IMG/VR virus record: IMGVR_UViG_3300045902_000657
Coordinates: 1-39,667 of that record
Source of the DNA: a virus
DNA length: 39,667 nt
Reading direction: 5' to 3' (one strand)
Below, piece by piece: positions 28,264 to 36,083 of this stretch. The translations under genes were made by a program, and so were the position numbers. Each line of letters starts with the position of its first letter. Within the stretch, counting starts at the first letter, position 1. Below the pieces are notes generated by a model. That model did no database searches. It was given only the letters and a program-made list of their open reading frames with translations, and was not told where the DNA came from.

Positions 28264-31200
28264 ATGAAACGCCTCCTTTGCATCCTGCTTGCAACCCCCC
28301 TGCTGGGCCTCGCCCAGCCGACCAATCCGCCCGCGCAGTCCGCCACCGGCTCGGTCTATTCGGTCACGATCCGCACCAACGGTGCCCTGGCGGGCCTGGG
28401 CACGAATCTGTTCACCGCCAACTCGAACCTGCTCAATGCGGCCATCAGCAGTTCCATGGCGGGCGTCAACCCCACCAACCTCCCCGGCACCGGCCTGCTC
28501 ATCACGACCAACAACGCCAACAGCCACACCTTCACTGCGGATACCAACGCGCTCGCGACGCGCGACTTCGTCATCGCCACCTCCAACGGCCTGGTCACCG
28601 TGACGCTCAACACGAGCAATGCCCTGGTCAGCCTGCTCACTGCCTCGCTCGAGCGGCACTTCACGCCGCAGTTCGCCACCAACGGAGCCGGAAAGGTTTA
28701 CCTGGCGCCCGGCGCAGGCGTCACGAACTGGTCCTTCACCGACCTCACCGTGGCCGGCAACGTCACGGGCCTGGTCGTGCGCGTGGATGCCGGCACCAAC
28801 ATCACCGCGCAAACGAACGGCGGCGTGGTGACCATCAACGGCGGCGCCGGCGGCGCCGGCAACAACTTCACCGCGCAGTTCGCCACCAATGGGGCTGGCA
28901 AGGTCTATCTCGCCCCCGGCAACAGCGTCACGAACTGGGCGCTCGCCAGCCCCGCGATCACTGACGGGACCGGCAACTTCACCGACTCGACGCTGGGCAA
29001 CGTCACCGCCGCCGGCCAGTTCTTCCTGAGCCTCACCAACGCCACCGCCACCACCAACTCGTGGCTGGTCGTCAACGCTGTGACCGGCGGCGTGGGCAGC
29101 GTCAGCCTGCGCGACATGAGCGCCGCCTCGCTGGGGTGGACGCGCGGCATCTACCACGCGGTGCGCACCGACGGGCGCGATGGCACCGGCACGCTGCTCG
29201 ATCCCTATGACGTGAGCACGGCGACGAAGTTCAACACCCGGCTCCGGGCGCTCTACGACGCGGGGACCACCTACTTCCTGTATCCCTCCACCAACTATCA
29301 ATGCACCAATTACGTGATCTTCGTGGACGACTACACGCGGCTGGAGGGCATTGGCGACGTCGTCATCAACATGCCCGCCAACGTCGGCGGTCCGCAGGCC
29401 GGCACCGCCAACGGCTGGTGGCTGGTCATCCAGAACGATTCCCGCGGGGTGATCGGCGCCGAGATGAAGAACATCACCATCGAATGCAACGGGCACCTGA
29501 ACACGATTGAAACCAACGCCCTCGGCGGCGTCAGCCTCCACGGTCACGGCCTGCGGCTGGACAACGTGCGCGTGCGCAATCCCATGGGCAACTATCCGGT
29601 GAAGGAGTCGTGGGGCATCATCGCCTGGGCGGCGCAACCGCGCCCGGAGATCGGCTGGGTGGGCGGCAACCAGGTCCTTAACTGCTCGGTCATCGGCACC
29701 AATGGCACCCTGCGCGCCACCAACAAGGGCTACGTGACGGGGATCAGCGCCGGGGTCACCGGCTTCGGCCTCAACTCCGTGACCAACACGCTGGTCGAAA
29801 GCCTCATCCACAACTGCACCGTCATCGGCCCCAGCCCCACCAACTGGGCGGCCTTCAACGTCGGTAACCACGCGCGCATCACCGCCAACCGCGTCGCCAA
29901 TGTCGAAATGTTCGGCTACCAGGAGGCGCACTCCGGCCCCACCCATGGCGCCGTGGTGGGCAACGAGGGCGAGAAGATGCGCGGCGGCATCTACTCCCCC
30001 GCCGCCAATCAGGGCGGCACCAACCTCGTGATCACCGACAACCGATTCAAGGTGCTGCCACTCACCAACGGCGCCGTCAGCACCTTCGGCATCTCCGTGA
30101 AACGGGAATCGGCGGGGCCGGGCTTTTTCGATCTGGTCGTGAAGAACAACCACATCGAGGTGGATGAGAGCGCCGGGAACTGGCTGGGCACGCCTTATGA
30201 GTTCCGCGACATCACCGGTGGCGTGATCTCGGGCAACACCGTCGGCCGCAAGGCGCTCGGCACCGCCGTCGTGGTGAACGTCACCAACGTGTTGTTCGGC
30301 CAGAACTCGCGCCTGGACGGCTCGCTCATCGCCGGCTTCCCCGGCGCCCGCCTGCTGGGCGACGCCACCAACACCGGCCACCTGACCGTCACGTCCAACC
30401 TCACTGTGTCGTCGCTCGCCTCCGCCCGCGTGGTAGTGACGACCAACGGCGGCCTGTTCACCGGCATCGCCGTGTCCGACCTCGGCATCAGCGGGTCGTC
30501 CGCCGTCAGCAATGTGTGGGACGGGCTGCCCACCACGAACATCGTGTTTTGCGTGGACCCGGCGATCAATGGTTTGACCAACCGGCTGGCGCAAAATGGC
30601 TACCGCTACTACACGACGCTGCAAGCCGCCGTCACCAATGCCCTGACCGACGACCCCCTCAAGCGAGCCGTGGTCGTGCTCGTGGCCGACAGCAGCAGCA
30701 GCAGCTTTGGCGACGCGGGCATTCCCCACGCGCCCAACCTCACCCTCCTTTCCGTGGCGGGCCGGGCCACCATCGGGACCATCACCAACAACCCCGGCGG
30801 CCAGGTAACCTTCCACGCCCGCGGACCAATGTTGATCACGAGGATCAACACCAGCGGCGCCAGCTACACCACGCCGGGCGCACCCGGCGCCAGCGGCCAG
30901 AATGGCGGAGACGTCACCATTTACGGCGACAGTTCCGTGGTCGTATCCAATATCACCGCGGTCGGCGGCAGTGGCGCTCCCGGCGCCGACGGGTCGGGCG
31001 GGCCTGGCAGTGATGGCGGCTCAGCTGGTGCCTCTGGAGGCATCACGCTGTTCGGCGTGCGGGTCAACACGCTGGATGTGACCGCTGGCGATGGCGGCAA
31101 TGGGGGCAACGGCGATGGAGGCGATGAAGCAGCGGGCAACGGTGGCAGCTCTGGAAGCTGGGGCGTGATCACGTTGCGCGACGGTGCCAGTGTTGATTTG

Positions 31201-31473
31201 TTGATCGCGCCACCGGGCAACCCTGGCACGCAGGGATCGCCTTCGGGCATGGGTGGCTCAGGCTCGCCTGGCACCCAATATGTTGACTTCACCCTCATCG
31301 CCTGGGACGGCTCGTTCATTTCTTACGCGCAGATCAGCGCAGTTGACACGTTGGTCTCATGGGTTGTTCCGACCGGGTTCCGCCTCGTCACTTACGGCAT
31401 CAACGACGCCACCACCCGTCTCGCCATCTGGGGCGGCGCTGCTTGGTCCTACCCCGACATCACCGGCTTATGA
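28264..31473 (+). CDS. Secreted beta-helix adhesin/tail-fibre-like protein
   Basis: The product is 1069 aa from ATG 28264. A Sec signal MKRLLCILLATPLLGLAQPT starts it. A Thr/Asn-rich N-terminal region follows, including a 25-residue tandem duplication (FTPQFATNGAGKVYLAPGAG and FTAQFATNGAGKVYLAPGNS). Residues about 300-720 show a right-handed parallel beta-helix pattern (ITIECNGHLNTIETNALGGV; NLVITDNRFKVLPLTNGAVS). A Gly-rich collagen-like stretch lies at about 870-1000 (GGSGAPGADGSGGPGSDGG). Beta-helices are common in tailspikes and pectate-lyase-type proteins. Between tube and tape-measure genes, a receptor-binding or glycan-degrading role is inferred. The stop overlaps the next ATG. Confidence 0.6.
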   Translation: MKRLLCILLATPLLGLAQPTNPPAQSATGSVYSVTIRTNGALAGLGTNLFTANSNLLNAAISSSMAGVNPTNLPGTGLLITTNNANSHTFTADTNALATRDFVIATSNGLVTVTLNTSNALVSLLTASLERHFTPQFATNGAGKVYLAPGAGVTNWSFTDLTVAGNVTGLVVRVDAGTNITAQTNGGVVTINGGAGGAGNNFTAQFATNGAGKVYLAPGNSVTNWALASPAITDGTGNFTDSTLGNVTAAGQFFLSLTNATATTNSWLVVNAVTGGVGSVSLRDMSAASLGWTRGIYHAVRTDGRDGTGTLLDPYDVSTATKFNTRLRALYDAGTTYFLYPSTNYQCTNYVIFVDDYTRLEGIGDVVINMPANVGGPQAGTANGWWLVIQNDSRGVIGAEMKNITIECNGHLNTIETNALGGVSLHGHGLRLDNVRVRNPMGNYPVKESWGIIAWAAQPRPEIGWVGGNQVLNCSVIGTNGTLRATNKGYVTGISAGVTGFGLNSVTNTLVESLIHNCTVIGPSPTNWAAFNVGNHARITANRVANVEMFGYQEAHSGPTHGAVVGNEGEKMRGGIYSPAANQGGTNLVITDNRFKVLPLTNGAVSTFGISVKRESAGPGFFDLVVKNNHIEVDESAGNWLGTPYEFRDITGGVISGNTVGRKALGTAVVVNVTNVLFGQNSRLDGSLIAGFPGARLLGDATNTGHLTVTSNLTVSSLASARVVVTTNGGLFTGIAVSDLGISGSSAVSNVWDGLPTTNIVFCVDPAINGLTNRLAQNGYRYYTTLQAAVTNALTDDPLKRAVVVLVADSSSSSFGDAGIPHAPNLTLLSVAGRATIGTITNNPGGQVTFHARGPMLITRINTSGASYTTPGAPGASGQNGGDVTIYGDSSVVVSNITAVGGSGAPGADGSGGPGSDGGSAGASGGITLFGVRVNTLDVTAGDGGNGGNGDGGDEAAGNGGSSGSWGVITLRDGASVDLLIAPPGNPGTQGSPSGMGGSGSPGTQYVDFTLIAWDGSFISYAQISAVDTLVSWVVPTGFRLVTYGINDATTRLAIWGGAAWSYPDITGL
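28657..28938. repeat. 75-bp in-frame tandem motif duplication (two copies)
   Basis: Copies at 28657-28731 and 28864-28938 encode the motif QFATNGAGKVYLAPG then VTNW. Between them lies GGCGGCGCCGGCGGCGCCGG (28842 region), itself a short repeat. The duplication is internal to the beta-helix protein. Confidence 0.7.
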
Positions 31474-31781
31474 AAAAACTCCTCGCCCTCGCGGGCTTGA
31501 TCCTGCTGGCTGCGACCGCTTCGGCGCAGACAACCACCAACGTCACGGTCACGGTCACCATGACCCTCGGCCAATGGGGCGCGCTTACCAACGCGACGCG
31601 TGCCCACAATCAACTGACGACCAACACCTTCACGCCGCAGGCGCTGCTGGCTGCGCAATGCACCAACTTCGTCCGTCAGGCCGTATCCAAGGCGCAGGAC
31701 GACGACTTTGCCACCATGCGCACACGCTTCCTGCGGCTCACCCCCGCGCAGCGCCGCGCCGTGATCCAGGCGTTGCCGTGA
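31470..31781 (+). CDS. Small secreted protein
   Basis: The product is 103 aa. ATG 31470 overlaps the preceding stop (ATGA). A clear Sec signal (MKKLLALAGLILLAATASAQ) is followed by a Thr/Asn-rich then helical mature region (VTVTMTLGQWGALTNATRAH; FVRQAVSKAQDDDFATMR). No family is recognised. It may work with the two large secreted proteins on either side. The stop overlaps a GTG start. Confidence 0.6.
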   Translation: MKKLLALAGLILLAATASAQTTTNVTVTVTMTLGQWGALTNATRAHNQLTTNTFTPQALLAAQCTNFVRQAVSKAQDDDFATMRTRFLRLTPAQRRAVIQALP

Positions 31782-34222
31782 CTTTGGGCCGCCAAGCTCT
31801 GCGCCTCTGCGCCTCGGCGGTGATCACGGCGCTTCCGGTTTTCAGCGCCACGTTCACCGGCGGCACGTTCAACTTCGCCCCGCCGCCGCAACCGGGCGTG
31901 AGCAACTTCACGCTCGCCTCGCCCGCCACCACCAGCGCGGGCGTGTATTCCAACGGCTACCTCATCCGCACCCTCTGGTCGGCGCTGCCGCTGGGCGCCG
32001 GCACGCACGCGATCACGTGGGACGGGTTGACCGATGACGGCGACGCGGTGTCGCCCGGCACCTACACGGCGCGCGTGCTGATCCACAACACGACCTATCG
32101 CTGGCTCGGCACCCTCGGGAACTCGTCGAGCGACCTCGGGCAGTCCACGAACATTTTCAAGGCGCACTTCTTCACGCACGAGATGGTGGCCGTGGACGGC
32201 AAGATCTGGGAGGCGGCGGGCTACAACGAGGGGCAGCGCATCCTGCGCTACTGGCACGACAACGACCCCGGCAAACTCTACTCGCACGGCCAGCGCCTGC
32301 GCGGCGACACCGCCTTCACCTCCGTCGCCAGCGACGGCACGAACATCTTTTACGGGTCCAGCGGCAGCACCCAGGGCGGCGAGGACGGCACGCTCGGCAA
32401 CTTCATCATCGCGGTGAACAAGGACACGCTGGCCGAAAAGACCTTCAGCGCGGGCGCCGCCCGCGGCGCGTGGGCCAGCGCGTTTGACTACACGCAGACC
32501 ACGGCCGACATCATCACCGGGCTGGCCTGGCAGAGCAACCGCCTCTTTGTCGCCCATCAGCCGAGCAACGAGATCGTCGTGTTCAACTCGGACACCGGCG
32601 GCTACCTCACCAAGTTCACCCAGGTCGCCTCGCCCCGGCACGTCGCGGCGATGAGCAACCTGCTCGCGGTGATCTACGTCACCAACAGCACCGAGCGCCG
32701 CGTCGCGCTCATCACCAACGCCGTGACCGGCACGCCCGCCGTGGCCACCAACTGGGCCACCAGCGAGGGCGTGTGCGTGGCCTTCGACCCGACCGACGGC
32801 CTGCCCGTGGTCGTGGACGCCGGCACGCGGCACCAGGTGCGCAAGTTCGATTTCACCGGGGCCGAGGTGTGGGCCTTCGGCCTGAACGGTGGCTACCTGT
32901 CCAACAGCCCGGCCGTGACCAGCAACAAGTTCGCGTTTTGGTGGACGGGTCTCAACGGCCTGCCCGGCTTCGGGTGGATTGCATTTTTGCCGGACGGCAA
33001 GTTCTGGCTCTGCGATCCGGGCAACCTGCGGATTCAGCGGTGGAACGCGGCGCGCACGGCGGTTGAGGCGGAGGTGGCCTACTCGCCCGGCGACAAGACG
33101 TATTGCATCAACGCCGACCTCAACGACGGCACGCGCCTGTTCAACGGCTTCCTCGAATATCGATTTGATCCGGCCAAGACCTTCGCCCCCAGCAACGGTT
33201 CGTGGGAGTTGGTGCGCAACTGGACGCCGGCCACCAACGCCGCCTACACCTACAAGCCGGGCGAACACCTTGGATTCAAGCACATCGCCACCCTGGCCAA
33301 CGGACGGACCTACGGCGCAATTTACGACCCAAACGACGGCGGGTTCACCCTGCGCATGGTTGAGTTGCGCACCAACTTCGGCCTGGCCTTCAGCGACGTG
33401 CTGGTCGGCTGGGAAGGGACGATGCAGAAGGACGGCGCGTGGCACTGGCAGGCCGGCGGCAGCGGCCTCGGCAGCACGTGGAGCGTCACCCGCGCCTCGT
33501 TGACCAACTTCGACGGCAACGGCTTTCCGCAGTATGACACGAGCGTTTCCACGATGCGCGGCAACGTCGGCGCCACGACGCTCATCACCAAGACCAAGAA
33601 CGCCAGCGACCCCTACTGGCGGGACGGCGCGTTCAACTTCAACTCGGGCACGCGCGTCGGCTTCCAGTTGATCGGCGGGCACCTGCTCCAGTTCCACGCC
33701 GGGAAGGAGCCGTCCTCCACCGGCTACCGCCTTGGCACCATTGACACCAACGGCCTCTGGGTGTTCCGGTCGCTCCGGCCCGGCAACGCCGTCTGGGCGG
33801 ACCCGGCGCCCTTTGAGCAATCGAACTCCGAGACGAACATCGCCACCACCAACCTGTTCCTGGTCAACGTCAACAACTACCCCGGCTCGATGGCCTGGGT
33901 GCAGGACTCCAACATCATCGCCGGCAACCACGGCGAGTATTTCAGCCACAGCGCCAACGGCGCGCAGGCCAACCGCTTCCACCACTTCCACACCAACGGC
34001 CTGTTCTTCGGGCACCTCGGCCTGCCGAGCAACGGCGAGATCAACAACCACGGCATCGCGTTGGCGGGCGCCGCCGGCAACTCGCACACCTGGCAGGTCG
34101 TCCGCAACGGCGCAAAGTTGCACGTCGTCCACGGCGACGAGAACACGCGCGGCGGTCCGGGCGTGTGGGAGATCAGCGGGCAGGACAGCGCCAGCATCAG
34201 CAACGTAACCTTGATCCGATGA
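31778..34222 (+). CDS. Secreted protein with FlgD-type Ig domain; possible beta-propeller
   Basis: The product is 814 aa from GTG 31778 (GTGA overlap). The signal peptide GRQALRLCASAVITALPVFS is encoded by a half copy of the dispersed palindrome. Residues ~35-105 are a FlgD-type Ig-like domain (TRLW-type motif: LIRTLWSALPLGAGTHAITW then DGLTDDGDAVSPGTYTARV). The rest has repeated strand patterns with Trp/Gly/Asp turns (SNRLFVAHQPSNEIVVFNSD; FLPDGKFWLCDPGNLRIQRW), as in NHL or similar propellers. Its function in a phage is unknown; it may be a surface-binding or host-modifying protein. Confidence 0.6.
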   Translation: MTLGRQALRLCASAVITALPVFSATFTGGTFNFAPPPQPGVSNFTLASPATTSAGVYSNGYLIRTLWSALPLGAGTHAITWDGLTDDGDAVSPGTYTARVLIHNTTYRWLGTLGNSSSDLGQSTNIFKAHFFTHEMVAVDGKIWEAAGYNEGQRILRYWHDNDPGKLYSHGQRLRGDTAFTSVASDGTNIFYGSSGSTQGGEDGTLGNFIIAVNKDTLAEKTFSAGAARGAWASAFDYTQTTADIITGLAWQSNRLFVAHQPSNEIVVFNSDTGGYLTKFTQVASPRHVAAMSNLLAVIYVTNSTERRVALITNAVTGTPAVATNWATSEGVCVAFDPTDGLPVVVDAGTRHQVRKFDFTGAEVWAFGLNGGYLSNSPAVTSNKFAFWWTGLNGLPGFGWIAFLPDGKFWLCDPGNLRIQRWNAARTAVEAEVAYSPGDKTYCINADLNDGTRLFNGFLEYRFDPAKTFAPSNGSWELVRNWTPATNAAYTYKPGEHLGFKHIATLANGRTYGAIYDPNDGGFTLRMVELRTNFGLAFSDVLVGWEGTMQKDGAWHWQAGGSGLGSTWSVTRASLTNFDGNGFPQYDTSVSTMRGNVGATTLITKTKNASDPYWRDGAFNFNSGTRVGFQLIGGHLLQFHAGKEPSSTGYRLGTIDTNGLWVFRSLRPGNAVWADPAPFEQSNSETNIATTNLFLVNVNNYPGSMAWVQDSNIIAGNHGEYFSHSANGAQANRFHHFHTNGLFFGHLGLPSNGEINNHGIALAGAAGNSHTWQVVRNGAKLHVVHGDENTRGGPGVWEISGQDSASISNVTLIR
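31795..31824. repeat. Half copy of dispersed palindromic repeat inside signal-peptide codons
   Basis: The right arm only: CTCTGCGCCTCTGCGCCTCG then GCGGTGATCA. It encodes LRLCASAVI of the preceding feature's signal peptide, exactly as the right arm at 13640-13660 does for the lipoprotein. Confidence 0.75.
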
Positions 34223-34257
34223 TTTCCGCTTTCCCGATTTCCGCTTTCCGCTTTGCC
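34221..34257. repeat. Low-complexity TTTCCGCTTTCCG element
   Basis: GATTTCCGCTTTCCCGATTT then CCGCTTTCCGCTTTGCC fills the gap between the secreted protein and the tape-measure gene. A related TTTCCGATTTCCAC stretch lies at 5786-5806. It resembles other interspersed low-complexity elements of the window. Confidence 0.5.
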
Positions 34258-34262
34258 TGATT

Positions 34263-36083
34263 ATGGCCGACCAGACTCTCGACATCCTGATCCGCACGAA
34301 GGCTGAGCTCGCCGGGGCGCAGGCGGCCGCGCGCGCGCTCGAGCAGCAGATCGGCAAGGCCAAGGCGCTGGGCCAGGACTACGGCGCGCTCAAGACGCAG
34401 CTCGACAAGGTCAACGCCTCCATCGCCGCCGCCGCGCCGGCCAGCGAGGCGGCGGCCTCGGCACTGCAGGGATTCGCCGCACGGGCGTTCACGGCCGCCT
34501 CCGCCGTGCTGGCGATCAAGCAGGCCCTTGGGGAATTCGCGCAGCAAGAGGCAGCCACGACCGGCGCGCTGCAGGCGCTGGCCAACCAGGGCGGGCTGAG
34601 CGCCGCCAACATCGCGCTCATCGAGGAGAGCGCGCAGAAGTATCAAGCCCTCGGCATCGCCGGGGAAAGCTGGCTCCGCGTAGTCGAGACGCTGCTTTCG
34701 CGCGGCGGCCTGGCTGAGAACCTGCAACGCGACCTGGAGGCCATTGGCGCGCTGACAGCCTTGATGAAGGGGGACGCGCAGGGGGCCGCGCAGGTGTGGA
34801 CCCGCGCGCTCAACGGCAGCTTCCGGCAGCTCAACTTGCTCGGCATCGAGGTGGACAAGAACGCCGATCTTGCAACGCAGTTGCAACAGGCCCTCCGCCA
34901 GTTGTCCGAGCGCGGCGCGGGCCTGTTGGAAAGCCAGTCGCGAACCCTGTCCGGCCAGCTCAACCTGGTGCGATTGGCGCTCAACAATGTTTTCGAGGGG
35001 GTCGGCGCGCTGATCACGCGGACGCCCCTGCTCAGAATTGCGTTCACGGGCCTGACTGGCGTCCTGCGACTCATTGCCGATCTGCTGCCAGAGGTGGACG
35101 CCTCGGCGGCCCAGATCACAAACCGCTTGCCGATTTTCAAGCGGCGTCTGGATGAAGTCGCCGAAGCGGGGGAATCAGCCGCCGAAGGCGGGCTGGACGA
35201 TCTTCAAAAAAAGGCCGGCAGCATCAAAGATGCTTTCGACCTCGCGACGGAATCACTGAGAGCGCATCAGGCGATGGCGGACCAGATCAGTGACGCTGAA
35301 TTGGCCGCCGAGATTGCTGCCATTGACGCCGAGGAGGCGGGGGCGGCGGCTACGCCGGAAAACAAGGCGTCATTTGCCCGCCGCCGCCTCGCCGCACGCA
35401 ACGTCTCGGCGGACCGCAAGGACGCGCGCGACCGCGCCTTCCTGGAATCACAGCTCGCGCTCAATCAGCGGAAAACGGCCGAGGAACAGGTGGGAATTCA
35501 AAATGCCGCCGCCGCCACGGAGAAGACGCGTGCGTCCTTCATTGCCGCAGCGGGAGCCGCCGGCATGGCACCCTCGGATGTAACTCCGGAGCGCCTCCGC
35601 GCGCTCGAGGCGGGGCTGCAGATGGAAGCCCGTGACCCATTCAAAAGCCGCGAGGAAATCGAGAAACGGCGGACTGCATTGATCGAACTCGGCAAAGCCC
35701 ACAAAGCCGTTGTTGAAGCCGAGCGGAAGGAGCAACAAGCGCGCGATGCGGCCGGGGCCACCACCGGCCCGCTCTCCCTTGAAAGCGAGGCGATCCGCAG
35801 CCGGTTGCGGATCTTGGACATCAATGCCCGCGCTAGAGAAAATTCCACCCTCGCCGAGCGGCGCCGCATCCTTGACTCGGACCCGGACCTGGCCACGGCA
35901 AGAGATGCATTCCTCTCCGGGGCGATGCCGGACATCTCCGGCGGGGCCGGCCGGGCGGCCAACAGCTCGCAGCAGGCCGCCCAAGCCGTGACGACGATAG
36001 CCGCCTCTTACGAGCAACTCGCCGCCGCGCTCATCGAAGCCCAGCGCAAAATCAAGGCGCTGGAAGCCAACCGCACCCCCTGA
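34263..36083 (+). CDS. Tail tape-measure protein
   Basis: The product is 606 aa. The protein is nearly all helical, with coiled coils (RTKAELAGAQAAARALEQQI; QALRQLSERGAGLLESQSRT), a hydrophobic middle (PLLRIAFTGLTGVLRLIADL) and a charged C-terminal half with Ala-rich segments. Tape measures set tail length at roughly 1.5 angstroms per residue, so a tail of the order of 90 nm is expected (inference). It lacks the lysozyme or peptidase domain found in some relatives. The stop overlaps the next start. Confidence 0.75.
   Translation: MADQTLDILIRTKAELAGAQAAARALEQQIGKAKALGQDYGALKTQLDKVNASIAAAAPASEAAASALQGFAARAFTAASAVLAIKQALGEFAQQEAATTGALQALANQGGLSAANIALIEESAQKYQALGIAGESWLRVVETLLSRGGLAENLQRDLEAIGALTALMKGDAQGAAQVWTRALNGSFRQLNLLGIEVDKNADLATQLQQALRQLSERGAGLLESQSRTLSGQLNLVRLALNNVFEGVGALITRTPLLRIAFTGLTGVLRLIADLLPEVDASAAQITNRLPIFKRRLDEVAEAGESAAEGGLDDLQKKAGSIKDAFDLATESLRAHQAMADQISDAELAAEIAAIDAEEAGAAATPENKASFARRRLAARNVSADRKDARDRAFLESQLALNQRKTAEEQVGIQNAAAATEKTRASFIAAAGAAGMAPSDVTPERLRALEAGLQMEARDPFKSREEIEKRRTALIELGKAHKAVVEAERKEQQARDAAGATTGPLSLESEAIRSRLRILDINARARENSTLAERRRILDSDPDLATARDAFLSGAMPDISGGAGRAANSSQQAAQAVTTIAASYEQLAAALIEAQRKIKALEANRTP

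Noticed and set aside
28255-34363. Two very long minus-strand frames (853 and 895 codons) opposite the secreted tail-region genes
   Set aside because: They mirror the GC-rich Thr/Asn/Gly-coding strand, contain no recognisable domains and have no plausible start context.
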